Source: Lunularia cruciata (taxonomy: Eukaryota; Streptophyta; Marchantiopsida; Lunulariales; Lunulariaceae). Taken from it: a stretch of DNA of 64,000 bases. Below are positions 47,513-60,177 of the stretch, in pieces; the stretch's first letter is position 1; every line of letters begins with the position of its first letter. Below the pieces are notes generated by a model that was not told the origin of the DNA, did not search any database, and saw only the letters and a list, made by a program, of their open reading frames with translations. The position numbers and the translations under genes were made by a program. The DNA lies in the NCBI GenBank assembly GCA_948567375.1, contig OX419756.1, forward strand, positions 1,307,001 through 1,371,000, in the 5' to 3' direction.

Positions 47513-50500
47513 TATTGAAGGCTTAGACTTGATGTTCACTAGTCCATTTGGTGCATTCTTCTTTTGCAAGTAAATACAAATTTTATACCATCAAGACTCT
47601 TGAGTTGGTGTATGTATATGATTCTACTCTTTGAATGAATGATTGTATGCTCAACAGATTTAGGAATGATGAATCCTAAGGCACAAACCAAAGCATTGGA
47701 GTGTGGTGACATATTTGTGTAGAACTAGAGTGCATCTCTCTAGGAGTTTAGCCAGAGTTAGGAACATGATGGTTACATGCTTATGTAGGCTTGGTGTCTC
47801 AAGTAGCACCCTCATATAGGATTGAGTAGTGCACATCATTTCAGACTCATGTAACCTTGTGGCTTTTGGGAAGGATAGAACATGGTGTTACTGTTGTGGT
47901 CCTCAGAGTGATGTGGATTTGAAACCTCTCACTCTGGTTTAGTTCACAAAGTTATCAAACCCCATCTTCATAGGGTGGTAGTGGGTTGCACTTTGTATGA
48001 CTCATGGCAAGAGTTCCATACAAATTGTAGCTCCTACAAACCACACTTTGATAGTTTGAAGCCCGAGTGTATTACTAGTGAACAAAGAGATTGCAGAACA
48101 AAGTGACCTTTGTTACAAATGAACCCACCCCTTCTTAGAAATCTTTTTGACATTTTAGTACATAGGAGAGTATATTTCTTAGATTTTTGTAGTGTCACTT
48201 GGTTTGGTGGCATTACTCCCTTTGGAGAATAATGTTGCCCAAGAGATTAAACACAAAATAATATTTTGTTATCATCATGACTCTATTTGTCTCATTTTAG
48301 TCATTTCCTACCCATATCCTTGAGGTAATGACCTGCTCTTACTGATTATACCACAAGTACATCAATATTGAGTCACCACAAAAGTCTAAGTTGTTGAAGA
48401 AGTTAGAACTAAGTTATACTATAAATTCTAAAATTGTGGATATATTGATTGTTTGTTTGCATCAACTTTGTACAATAATCAAATCATGTTGAGCTTTGTC
48501 TTTTAATCCATCCATTCATATCCACTTTTTCTTAAAAGAAAGATACAAATAAGAGCATCATAAATTCCTTGATCTATTGTATTGTTTATTATCATTCTAC
48601 TGCATTTATTTTACATCTTTTGCTTTAATGTTCTATATTATGTGATATAGTTTCTAGTATCATCAAGATGAGTATTCAAACTATATAAAAGTAACCACTC
48701 AATATTGAGAGTAGAACATTCTACACCATGGTAGTAATACACATAAAATCAAATATCACCTTAATTTTGTTGAATGTAAGCAGTGGACACGACATACCTC
48801 AAGGAAATTACTTAATGTCTCATGAAATGTGCATAGATAATAAAAAACTCCTCAAAGTCTATTAAATCAAATAAAATATTAGGACTATGTAAAAGTAATA
48901 ATTTCCTTTTGTATTACAAAACAATCCATGATAACTTAGTCAATAGTTTGGTATATTTTGAGCTACCTATTCCTTGATTTTGGTTCAAGCTTGAGTTGTT
49001 TATTTTACAATAAGTACTCTAGCTTCAAGTATGCATCTCAAACTTAGCAAGTTCTTCAATCTCCTCTACTTTTTGAATCATAGTTCCAAATTAACAAACT
49101 TTTTTACACATGGTGTTGATCTCTACCATGTCTTGTCTTACTTGGCTAGTGCATTCACTTCTATAGCTTTCAACTTCAACTTTTTTCTTTTTTACAATTC
49201 ATGAAACTATGATGTTACAACTACTACTAGAGCATTGAGTAAAAACCTACCAACTATCATATCTCAAAGTGTTTGTATTACTCAGTTTTTGCCAAATTTT
49301 TGTTTTTGTTGAATTATATTTTTTTCTTGTATAATTAAAGGCTAGAAGGATGGATGCAAAGGTGGAAATATGAGTTTTATTTGGGTTGAAAATGCATTGG
49401 CTGTGCCTTAGGAAAAATTGGAAGAAGTATGAAAATAAGCTAAATTGTCCAACCCATGGTGAATATGCACAAATTTGGAAGAGGAACTGCACAAACATGA
49501 AAATAAAAACCAGGTGTATGAACCATATAACCTCCATGGCAAGTAAGTCATGTGAAATTAAAGTCAATTTTTGGAGTTCATTTAGTGAATGCTCCAAACA
49601 ATTGCTTCTTTTGGCTCTTGCATGATAAAAAGAAAATGATGGATATAAAAACATGGGGATCATGGCGGAAATGTATGAGTGCACAAGCCATGAGAAATGG
49701 AAAAAATTCTAGCAAGGATTGCCACCTTCCAAGTCAAGAATGAGGAAGAATCATAAAGAACAATTCATACAAAATAAAGAGTTGGAAATCACAAGAATCA
49801 ACAGGTCTATCGACCTATAACAATGAGAGGAAGAAAATATGGGTTTGAAGGTTTGGAACTTAAGGCACAGATGGTGGAAAAGTAAAAAATGGCACCTTTA
49901 CATGAGTTTTATGAAAACCTAACAAGTATCACTTTTGTGGTAATTAGTAAGTAAAGTTAGTTCCCATAGAGATACAAGTCAAAAATGGTCAAATACAAAG
50001 TAAGACGTCACAATGTAGTTCTTCTTGGTTGTGTTTTTAATCTCTTAGGTACAAAAAACACCCAGAAGAGAGTAACAAGCACTAACTCGCAGTTTCATCA
50101 CAAATTAACACTCCATAATCACAATATCATCAAGTCTTTGAAACCAACTTTAATTGTGATTATTCAGATTTTTCCAAAGTAGGATACTTCACTACAAAAT
50201 GACTTCACCTCAAAATTGTGTTCCACTCCTCCATTGGAGGTACAACTTCCTTGATTGAAATTGCCTTGCATCAAACCCGTACTATGGTCACCAACACTAC
50301 AATTCCTCACAGATCTATCAAGGCATTGCTTTGATTGCTACACACTCGTGATCAAACACACAAAATGAAATCAGAGTTGTGGAATCCAACATCCCAACAC
50401 TCTAATTTGAACTTCAAAATTATCCAAACACTCATAAAAACACACAAGATTGATACATTGGAATTAAGCATAAACGATGATCACTAAGGTACAACACTTT

Positions 50501-50738
50501 GCTTTACTCAACTTTGAAAATAGAAATACAAAACAACAACACACTACAAATTCTTCCTTTAAATAGGTTGAGCACTTTAGCAATCATCTAACTAATATAT
50601 CATTCCCTAACAATCTCCAGATTTGAAATAGCAACCCGCCCTTCATATTTGTCAATTCAAATCTTAAATCCGTTATGAATCCAATCCAATGTCTACCTCT
50701 TCCTCTTTTTCTAAACCCAATGTAACTTCCTTTTTCTC
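47513..50738. other. AT-rich region; weak coiled-coil-like trace
   Basis: 47513-49300 holds nothing I recognise. 49386-49900 (+) has lysine/glutamate-rich broken frames (for example MKMHWLCLRKNWKKYENKLN), which may be another coiled-coil remnant related to P1. 50560-50738 may be the far flank of P2, separated by G3. Confidence 0.35.
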
Positions 50739-51447
50739 TGTGATACTTTGAGGACAAGAGAAGAGAGAAAACATAGATTACACATTCAACATTTGGTGCT
50801 CCAAAGGAGCACTTTCTCTTTATTAAATAGACAAAAAGGATCTCCTCAATGGAAGCTCCACCATAGGATTAGGCACATAGATAGGTGACATGTCAGCAAG
50901 CTCCACCCTTGGATTACTTACTTGGATGGGTAACATGTCGGTCTAGGTCCTATCTGGTTGGTCAAACAAGATTTGATCAAAGAGAATCTTTTAGGGAATC
51001 TTCTTGTAGGAGTCTCAAAATCACGTGAGTAAGGTACCATTGGAAAGCTCTTGACAAGAAAAACTAGTAGGAATGAGCATAGGCACATTTTCAAGGCCTA
51101 ATTCATCCGTTTAGGCCTCCAAAATTGCCTTCAAAGATTTTAGGTATATTTCGGTTCCTACTCTATTAGTAGAAGTCCCCTTTTGGTGATACCTCTTTCT
51201 GATCTATTTAGTCCATCATGTGTAACATCCTTCCAGATGTTATCAAACCAATTCACACCTTTAAATCATATGTCTAGCTATTGGTTCTAAGGTTCTCAAG
51301 TCTATTTCAGTTTCTGCTCTATTAGTAGAAGTACTCTTTTGGTGATACTTCTATCTGATCTATTTTGACCAGCATGTATAACATCATTCTATATGTTATC
51401 AAACCAAATTTCACATCTAGATCATATGGCTAGCTCTTGGTATTACA
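50739..51447 (-). repeat. G3 3' LTR
   Basis: tgtgatactttgagg ... ggtattaca; the counterpart of the right LTR, with a deletion near 51065. Confidence 0.95.
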
Positions 51448-51462
51448 AACCTCCCTCCTTTT

Positions 51463-52830
51463 AAGACACAACGTCCTTGTGCAATTGTTGCTCAAATGCT
51501 TGCACCAACACCAATGCATATGTCAAATTGGCAGCGGGCTCCCATGTTGCTTCATAGAGAGGGTAAAATTTCAACTATACTAGATAGTCCACCCGCGGAT
51601 GGCGAGTACTATGCATGCATTTTCGGAGAATGCACTCTACTTCATATTCCTCTGTGCCATCAATGAGTGTCGGACAAGGTCAAATGTCTTGTGTGAAATG
51701 ACCCTGGCCTGATTTGCGTAGTAGGGAAACATGGAACAATGGATGGATCTTCATGTGTGGTGGTAGCTCAAGGTGATAGGCCATAGCGCCGACACGATAA
51801 AGAATCGAGAAAGGCCCAATAAAACAAAGTCTGAGCTTACAAGGTCCAACTAATGTGAGGTTGGTTGTCGATAGCCACACTTGATCCCAAACATTGAACT
51901 CCATATGCCTATGGTGTGCATCAGCATACTGCTTTTGTCAATTTTGTGCAATCTATAATTTGTGCTCTCTACACCGTGTTGGATTCTAGAAACAAATGTG
52001 TTGATTGCATCGACCTTGGTAGCCATTGGACGGATCTTTATCAAGCTAGAAGGTGTGAAGGGATGCTCACCATACATGAGGAAGAACAAAGTGACCCAGG
52101 TGGATGCATTTATTGAATTTTTGTAAGCAAATTCCACCAAAGGGAGTAGGGTATCCCACCTCTCTTGCTCTTCTAAGGTGAAGCCGCGTAACATGTCTTC
52201 AATTATGCAATTATCCCGCTTTGTTTGGCCATCTGTTTGTGGGTGGTAAATTGTGACATGGCCAACTTGGTTTTGAAGAAACCAAAGAGTGTTTTCCAAA
52301 ACAAACTAGTGAATTGAGTACCTTTATTGGTGATAAGTACTCTAGACAAGCCATGGTGAGAGAAGAATGCATCTAAGTATAATTGAGCTAGTTGTGGAGC
52401 GATCACATCCTTGGTGGTAGGGCATACATGAATCATTTTCTGAGCCGGTCCACAAAGACCACGATGGAGTCAAACCTTGAGGTGGTCTTGGATAATTCAC
52501 AGATGAGATCCATACTCATTTGTTCCTAACATTGGGTAGGCATGAGGAGAGGTTGAAGGAGCGCTATATGAGCTTGATTTGAAGCTTTGTTCTGTTGACA
52601 AAGTAGGCAGCTGCGCACGTAGTCCATCACGTTGTTGCTCATTTTGGGCCAATAGTAATGGCATTGGACTGCATCCAAGGTCTTGTCCACTCCAACATGA
52701 CCTGCAATGGCTGAATTATGACATTCCGCTAGAATGGTGGTGCATAATTCTAGGACATTTGGGATCCATAATCTGCCATTACGAAAGGTGAGTCCTTGGG
52801 TGCTGGTGACACCATTGGATGATTGCACTT
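51463..52830 (-). pseudogene. G3 integrase with chromodomain
   Basis: From 52828 down: CHNSAIAGHVGVDKTL ... CLLCQQNKA (zinc domain), MSMDLICELSK (D1), VVFVDRLRK, HHGLSRVLITNKGTQF (D2 region, where N replaces the usual Asp), YHPQTDGQTKRDNCIIEDML (the E position is changed to K or R in QTKRDN) and WDTLLPLVEFAYKNS. Next are FNVWDQVWLSTTNL (51904) and FHVSLLRK. A chromodomain TEEYEVECILRK ... ATWEPAANL follows at 51470-51665. Chromovirus type; inactive. Confidence 0.9.
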
Positions 52831-52849
52831 CTACAATTTACGGATCAGT

Positions 52850-54370
52850 TTTTGTAGTAGCAAAAATCTCTGGCCAAAATTCAGGGTTAATCTTAACCTC
52901 TATCACCAAGTTGTTTGCCATAGGCATGCAAGTGAATGCATCTGCAAGTTGCTTCTTACCTTCCACGTAGGTGATTGACATGTTGAAGCATTGTTGCCAC
53001 TCTACCTACCAAATCTGGCAATGAGATAGATCCTTTTGCATCTTGAGGTAGACTAGAGGTTTGTGGTCTGTCTCTACTACAAATGCCTTCTCACCCAGAT
53101 AGTGCTTCTAATGCTTGGTTGCCAAGACAATAGCCGGCTCTTCTCATTTTGTGGTATGGTAGTTGCCTTTTGCTAGTAACAAATTTTGAGAGAAATATGC
53201 AATTGGATGCCATCTGTCATGCCACTCTTGTTGTAGGACTGCTTCTATTGCCAAGTCTGATGCCTTTGTAGCCAACTTGATTGGTCATTTTGGGTCATAC
53301 CACTTCAAGATTGGTACATGTAGCAAGGTGGTTTTCAATTTTTGAAAGGCCAACTCTTGTGTGGTTTTCCATGTCCACTTCTTCTCCTTGCCAAGTAGTG
53401 CCATTAAAGGCTATGCAACTACGATACAATCCCGTCAACCCAAGAAGCTCTTGAGTTGAGTCTGATCTTCTAGGGCACGCCATTTTTGAATGACCTCTAT
53501 TTTATCCATCAATACTTGAATGCCCTCTACACTTACTCTATGCCCCCAGTAGTCTACTTCAGACTTGCAAAACTCACACTTTGAGATTTTGGCATATAAT
53601 CAATTTTGTCTTAGAATCTAGAGGACCTCTCATAGATGTTGTTTGTGTTCCGTCATTGTGCTATTATATACTAAGATATCATCCAAGAAGACAATCACAA
53701 ACTTATCCAAGTATGGATGAAATATGTCATTCATTAGACTCATGAAAGTGGCAGGTGCATTGGTGAGGCCAAAAGGCATCACAAGGTACTCAAAGTGACC
53801 ATACTTGGTTTGAAAGGCAGTTTTGTTCACATCTTCCTCTGCAATTTGGATTTGATTGTAACTGCTCCGCAAGTCTAATTTGGTGAAGTATCTTGCTCCA
53901 TGGAGTTGATCAAACAAGTCATCCATGCAAGGTAAGGGGTATTTGTTCTTCACTGTTTGCTGATTGAGACCTCGATAGTCAATGCACATGCACATTGTAC
54001 CATCCTTCTTCTTCACAAACAAGATAGGAGCCCCATATGGTGATATGCTAGGTTGGATGACACCTTTTGCAACATCTCCTCAATTTGAGTCTTACACTTC
54101 TCCAACTCATGAGGTGATAGGCAATATGGGGCCTTACAAGGAGGTATCTTCCTTGGGAGTGTCTCAATTTTATGATCTACTCTCCTTTTTGGTTGTAATC
54201 TTGAGGGTAAATCATCGAGAAAGACATCTTGAAATTCATCCACCACATCCTTTAATTTCTTAGGAACTGGTCCATCGAGTTGTGCACTATGGACTTCTCT
54301 TATTAGACCCATGAAACATCTTTTTTTCTTACAAACAGTTGTCGTCCCTATGACATATAGAGGCAAATCC
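52850..54370 (-). pseudogene. G3 reverse transcriptase and RNase H
   Basis: DVFLDDLPSRLQPKR (54230), YCLSPHELEKCK, then [20 protein letters not shown] (54022), [26 protein letters not shown] and [13 protein letters not shown] (catalytic DD). RNase H remnants DLAIEAVLQQEWHD (about 53250), VVETDHKPLVYL (about 53070) and the end DAFTCMPMANN. The RT core is open over 130 codons (53630-54022); the rest is broken. Confidence 0.92.
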
Positions 54371-54800
54371 TACTTGGGTGATTTTTCTTTAACCCCAGTG
54401 ATTGACCATTGGTGGGTTCTCATTACTTTCTTCCTCCAATCTACCATAGGGTTGTAATGCTCCATCCATGGCATGCCTAAGATTGCATCAAAACAAGCTA
54501 ATTGTATCACTCGCCACTCAATTGCTTCTTGATATTCTCCTATAGAGAGTATTACCCATCTAGGTAATGATTCAATCCTCTATGTTTGCACATTAGGCAA
54601 CTCTACTTCTTCACTCCTATCTCTCTATAGATCTATTCACAATCTTATTGCAATAGAGCAAGATAAGAAATTATTTCTTGCTCTCGGATTGATTAATACT
54701 CTCACATGATTGCCTTCCAGGACTCTATTCACGACAATCAATTGTGAAGTTGCCTTTTGGGATCTTTGCACATAAGTCTTTTTCCTTCCCTTGCTCTTCT
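54371..54800 (-). pseudogene. G3 aspartic protease remnant
   Basis: Minus strand VLINPRARNNFLS (about 54690) occupies the active-site position normally reading L(I/V)D(T/S)GA..NF(I/L)S; the catalytic Asp and Gly are lost. AILGMPWMEHYNPMVDW follows (about 54440). Confidence 0.75.
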
Positions 54801-54950
54801 TCTTCCTTATTGAGCCAATAAGGCCACGAGGTACATTTACTGGTGATCTTTGTTTTCCAAAGTGATTTCTACCTCCTCTTCAATGCGCCTCTCCATGTTA
54901 TTCAAAGATCATTTTTTTGAAGGCCGAGGGCTTCTAGGGTAACAAGTGCA

Positions 54951-54992
54951 ACAATTGGTAGATATGTGCCTAATATGGCCACAATTCTAACA
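54951..54992 (-). pseudogene. G3 gag zinc knuckle
   Basis: C-x2-C-x4-H-x4-C (C*NCGHIRHISTNC). All four ligands are present, but a TAG replaces the second residue, where CAG is expected. Confidence 0.8.
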
Positions 54993-56000
54993 ACGGTGTT
55001 GTTCTCCTTGAGTTCTTTCTCCTTGTGGGACTCCATCTCTTTGTTCTTCTACCCGTTGATGCTCCCCTTGAAGCGGTCGTGCTCCTCGATCTCAAAATCA
55101 AAGGTTTCCCAATTCCATCGGTATTGGTCCACCTATGTGTGGCATTTTTGCCTGATAATGTTGAGGTGGAACTACTCCTTCACCTCCACCCAATGCTTCT
55201 ACTATTCTCTACGCACAAGCAATGGCTTCAAATATCGTGCGAGGATTTTGCACCATGACTTCTTGGCAAATCTGCTCCTTTAACCCTCGTTTGAAATTGT
55301 CAAGAGCCTTTGCTGGACTCATGTTAGTTATTGCAACTTGTAGATCCAAAAATGCCTCCACATACTCTTGTACGGTATTCTTCTATCTCAATCCCCATAG
55401 TCGGGTTTGAGCCATCTGCACAAAATCTGTCGATTGGAAATTCTTCAGCAATCCTTCTTGCATTGTTGTCCACGTGACCTCCTTTCTCTCTGCCAACATG
55501 GATCATTCCCAACATCATACCATGTGAGGGATTTACTGGTCAAGTACCCACATGCAAACACGCTTGCAGCATGCTCCATGATCTTTGTTGAGAACAATTG
55601 GAAATATCAATTCATTCTCAAGATCCAATTTTCCATTGCTCCCATCATACACTGCCCTTTGTAAGGCTCGATGTTGGAGGTCTTCTTCATCCGGAGTAGC
55701 AATGTGGCTTCATCATTGATAGGGTTCGTAGGCACAAGTGCTTCTCCAAGTACTTTAGTTGCAGGTATTGGGTTTTGAGATGGCTCTTCTTCTTGCATGG
55801 CTTGATCGTTGGATGTGCACTTGACTTTGTAATGTCTCAATGGTCATCTTAATCTCTCAAAATTCATTCAACAGCTCTTGCATTCCTTGCACCAGCTCTT
55901 GTAATTGCGGATCCATGGTTCTTGCAACACTCAATTGCTAATGTCTAATTCAATACAAAGTCAATATGATCACTATGTAAGGTGCACAAACTATCGGAAC
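54993..56000 (-). pseudogene. G3 gag capsid region
   Basis: Minus strand: ATLLLRMKKTSNIEPYKGQC (about 55700), MENWILRMNXYFQLF, LTWYDVG, AKALDNFKRGLKEQI-like capsid end. This is the retrotransposon gag pattern (W...F...F..P..KV..A...L). Several stops and shifts. Confidence 0.75.
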
Positions 56001-56493
56001 TACCATTGGGACCTCAGAAGCTATCACTCGTTGATAATACTCCTCGCCAAAATTCCTAACCACAAAATCTCTAAACATCACTTTTGGTCTCACTACATAA
56101 CGGATTTTTACTTGAGTGTTGAAAGGGAGAGGATTTGGGACATTCACATCCATATTATCATAATAGAATGTAGATTGTCAAATCCCACTCTCTATCATAT
56201 ATCACCACAGGTAGAATCACCGGGTTTGGTGAGTTCATCACACTATCCATGAATTCTACGCCAAAGTGATAAACTAGCGATATCTTCATTTGCTCACATT
56301 GGATGTACATAACCTTGATGTGGAATGGAAAGCTAGGTGTGGGAAATCATCCTCCCGGTGCATCTATCCCGTCTACTCTCTAAAGTCCTTCCTAAGTCTA
56401 GCAATTACAAAATGTTCTCCACCTCAAATTACTCAGTTTTGGTAGTTTGTGCTCTTCCAAGAGGAGTGATCCACTCTCTTGGACTAAAACACT

Positions 56494-56507
56494 TGCTTTG
56501 ATACCAT
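56494..56507 (-). other. G3 primer-binding site (initiator-Met tRNA)
   Basis: Minus strand atggtatcaaagc directly after the LTR end ..tattaca. Confidence 0.9.
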
Positions 56508-57243
56508 TGTAATACTCCGAGGACAAGAGAAGAGAGAAAACATAGATTACACACTCAACATTTGGTGCCCCAAAGGAGCACCTTCTCTTTATTATATAGA
56601 CAAAGAGGATCTACTCCAAGGAAGCTCCACCATAGGATTAGGTACACAAATAGGTGACATGTCAGCAAGCTCCACCCTTGGATTACTTACTTGGATGGGT
56701 GACATGTCGGTCTAGGTCCTATCTGGTTGGTCAAACAAGCTTTGACCAAAGGGAATCTTTTAGGGAATCTTCCTATAGGAGTCTCAGAATCACGTAAGGT
56801 ACCATTTGAAAGCTCTTGACAAGAAAAACTAGGGGGAGGGAAGGCTAGCCTGTCCTCCAATGGAAGGGGGTGTGATTGGCACATTTTTGAGGCCTAATTC
56901 ATCCTTTTAGGCCTCCAAAATTGCCTTCAATGATTTTAGGCATATTTTGGTTACTACTCTATTAGTAGAAGTCCCCTTTTGGTGATACTTCTTTCTGATC
57001 TGTTTATCCCATCATGTGTAACATCCTTCCAGATGTTACCAAACCAATTCTCACCTTTAAATCATATGTTTGGCTATTGGTTCTAAGGTTCTCAAGTCTA
57101 TTTTGGTTTCTGCTCTATTAGTAGAAGTACTCTTTTGGTGATACTTCTATGTAATCTATTTTTACCATCATGTATAACATCATTCTAGATGTTACCAAAC
57201 CAAATTTCACATCTAGATCATATGGCTAGCTCTTGGTATTATA
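56508..57243 (-). repeat. G3 5' LTR
   Basis: tgtaatactccgagg ... tattata (aca changed to ata). The minus strand carries ctatataataaa as the likely promoter core. Confidence 0.95.
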
Positions 57244-59787
57244 GTCTACTCTACTTTGGCTCTATCAACTTCTACATCTTTTGCTATTTTTATCACTTTT
57301 ATAGTTTGAGTTGCAATTGAACTCATGGACATTCTATCTATCTTCTTATCTTCCAACCCACTTACTCCTAATTTCTTAGAAAATTCTTCCAAAGTCACTT
57401 GCACTCCTACTTCTCTTACTTTGCCTTGGGTTCCTAACTTCACACTACTCCAAATCTTCTCTAACTCATATTTCACTAAATCTATTCTAAGACAAACATT
57501 GTCTCCTACTTCACTAATTTTCCTATCTACTCTATCTCTCAAGAAAATCATAAGATTTTTCAGATCTAGATCCTTCACCTTTCTCTTCCTCATCTCTTGC
57601 ACCAACAACTTTAACTCGTGCACTCTTACTTCTTCTACCTTCACTTTTGCTTTGGCTTTCAGCTTTGCACAGAGTTTCTCTACTACTCCTCCCACTTACT
57701 CCAGTGTATGATCTGAGCTCTCTACACCTACAACTATTCATAGTACATCTTTATTGCATCCTCGAACTTGGCCTTCAATGCTTCCTTTGCCTCCATGTAT
57801 CAAGCAAGTTAGGCTTCCACATTAATAACTAGCTCTTGCAAATGCTCTTCTTCTCTATTTGTTCTTGCTAACTCATGCTTCAAGGCTTCATTATTTTGAG
57901 CTACCATCATCTTCAAACTCTCCAACTCCTACTCCATCACAACAGCAATTGCCTTTGAATGTATAGCCTTAATGTGTGCTTCATCACACTCTCTCTTCAA
58001 CTTCTCCCATGTTGTCTTCTGCTTCCTCAATTCTTCAACCTACATTTCAAGCTCAACTCCTTGCTTCTTGAAAGCCTCATGCAAGTTCACAATTCTCTTA
58101 TGTCTCAAGCTTCATCAACATGAAGCTCCTCCACTTGCTTCTTGCCTTTGAGTAACATATTCTTTAATTGTACTATCTCTTTGCTTGGATACTTCACCAC
58201 TTGAAGTTCGTCCTTGAACTTCGGATGATCTCTCTTCAACTCTTCCTTCTTCTTCTTCAACATCCTCAGCAAGGGACAGAAAATCTTGGCTAAGTATGCT
58301 ACTTCACCAAAATCTTCTTCTTCTACATTGTCTTTGCCTTTGCTCACAACTTGCATTGGTGTGTCTTCAATTGGCGTCTTACTCCAAAGTCTCAATCTTC
58401 TTACCTTTAGATTAACCTCCTCCAAGCTGGCATCTTCCTCTGGCACATTACTTGGTCTTGCTAAGGCTGATTGCCCACTATTCTTTGTTTTGATCCCTTG
58501 GGGGAAATGCCACCCTCAGCTCTTGTCTCTTTGATCTTCTATTTCCTCTATAGGAAACTCCAGACATGGCATGTCGCCTCCTTCCATGCGATTGATTGCC
58601 TCATGGAACTCTCAATTTTCCTCCTCATCCACTTCCTTTGATGGCTGCTGCACCTTGGGTTCTCCATCACTCCCAGTACTCAAGTCCTCTCTTTGCAATG
58701 TGAGTTTTGCTTCTTCTTCTCCCACCAAGTCCTTTGACTTGTCCTCAGCTTCGTCTTTTGATTCTTCTCTTGACAATTGATCTCTTTCTTGTCTTTCTTG
58801 GCTATACTGGGGATACCATCTCCTCAAGTTGACTTTGCTTCTTTGTCTTTGGGATCTTCATCTCCACTCTCTTGTGATGGCCCGTCTTGCCAAAGTGCTC
58901 ATTTTTACTTTGGATTTGGTGAATATACTGCTGCCTTACATTTGCTTCTCTTCTTAGGTCTAGATGGAAGTGCAACACCATCTTGTGCCTCTCTTCTGCA
59001 CTCAGTAGGTTCAGCCCAAGGTAAAAGTGCATTATGAATGGTACTAGGTAGTGAGGCAATGATTGATCTCTCCAATTCCAGACCATCTTCCTTGTTCGCT
59101 GGTGAAAACACTTTGCCCAATTCTTTGGTTCTCTTGCAAACATATGGTGAAAGAACACAACTTAGTGCTTCATTACATAAATGATTTGCTCTGGCTTGAA
59201 AATTGCCATCATTGCCCCACAATACTTTGCCTTACCAAGTCTTGATAGGTATCCACTTTATACCCATTCTTTGTATGCGGAGCACTAAAGGAATTGTGGA
59301 TTTCTATGATCTCTTCTATAGACTCTCCCTTCCCAAGGAATGTAGCTCCAGTTTCCTCACCATCCTCTCTTCTTAGGACCATTCTCCAATCTGACTCTGT
59401 CCATCAAGACGGATTACCTCTCTTCTCTACTGCCTCCCGACCCTCCTCACAATTACTTGCCGCTACTTTTGCCATGAAACCTGGAAAACTCAAGTTCCAG
59501 TTTTAGGCCAGAATAGTGATCCAAAGTTTACTCAGCACTTTCATCCTTGCTACAACATCTAACCTCCAAATTGCAGGATTTCTCACTGCAAGTGAGGGAC
59601 TTTTCTTTCCACCCCTCATTGGTATTGTGCTATCTCTCACTTGTGGTAATTGGAAGATAATTCTTCCATCTCTTAGATAAAAAATTCTAACTCCCTTAAG
59701 ATTCTTGAACATCAAACTCTTGGCTGGCTTTGTAACAAGCACTATTGTGGGTTGACTACTCAAAGGCTTAGGATACTTGTGTGACAT
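57244..59787 (-). pseudogene. P2: unknown coiled-coil protein family (WDW-HFY), best-preserved copy
   Basis: Minus strand, ATG at 59787 (MSHKYPKPLSSQPTIVL), open for 94 codons to a TAG where TGG is expected; past it the frame reads NWNLSFPGFMAKV. LVPFIMHFYLGLNLLSAEER lies near 59035, then NVRQQYIHQIQSKNEHFGKT. The second half is very acidic/basic and helical: REESKDEAEDKSKDLVGEEE (58750), CPLLRMLKKKKEELKRDHPK (about 58270), and VEKLCAKLKAKAKVKVEEVR to AKVE (57690-57250), a long coiled coil. Total length is about 840 codons. No known enzyme motif is seen. A TATA-like tataaaa lies about 30 bp upstream. It is cut at its 3' end by G3. Function unknown. Confidence 0.62.
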
Positions 59788-59789
59788 TT

Positions 59790-60170
59790 TGAAAGTCCCT
59801 TGACTACATCTTGATTTTATAGTTCTTCATTGCACGATCATTCCATAGTCGTTCTTCACTTGATAATGCATGCATTCCTCCTATCACTATTAATTTTATC
59901 TCGCTCATGCCTTTGCCATTTTCTTGATTGTACATTCTTGGCTGGCAAACCCAAAGAGAAGTTAGTACGTTGTCTTCACATTGGGTTGATCCCCCTGAGG
60001 TGGAGTCTTCTTACTTTGGGTTTCTCCAATGACAAGTCCAATCCAAGTTCTTCATTTCTTGACATGAAGTAAATTACTTTGGGTTAACCCAAAGACACGA
60101 TTCATTCTTCTTTTATTGCTATTCAGGTTCAATCTGACTTTGACTATACACTTCTTCTTCAAAATATAAC
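59790..60170. other. Spacer between divergent P2 and P3
   Basis: Contains a TATA-like motif for P2 (59815-59821) and a perfect 18-bp palindrome ctttgggttaacccaaag at 60077-60094. Repeats of ctttgggt occur nearby. No gene. Confidence 0.5.
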
Positions 60171-60177
60171 AAACCAA

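Larger units (their letters stand above)
50739..57243 (-). mobile_element. Ty3/gypsy chromovirus G3 (family B), complete but dead
   Basis: Minus strand. 5' LTR 56508-57243 (736 bp), 3' LTR 50739-51447 (709 bp), primer site at 56494-56507, purine tract aaaaggagggaggtt at 51448-51462. Order gag, zinc knuckle, protease, RT, RNase H, integrase, chromodomain. Flanking pentamers are ttctc (left) and gtcta (right); only the middle tct agrees, so a target duplication is not shown. All coding domains have stops. Two solo LTRs and one LTR fragment of this family lie elsewhere in the window. Confidence 0.95.

Noticed and set aside
53630-54022. Integrated pararetrovirus (caulimovirid) reading of the RT
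   Set aside because: The neighbouring integrase, chromodomain and true LTRs with a tRNA-Met site make it a Ty3/gypsy chromovirus.
57325-57711. 128-codon plus-strand frame, serine/leucine-rich
   Set aside because: It is the antisense of the lysine/glutamate-rich coiled coil of P2.
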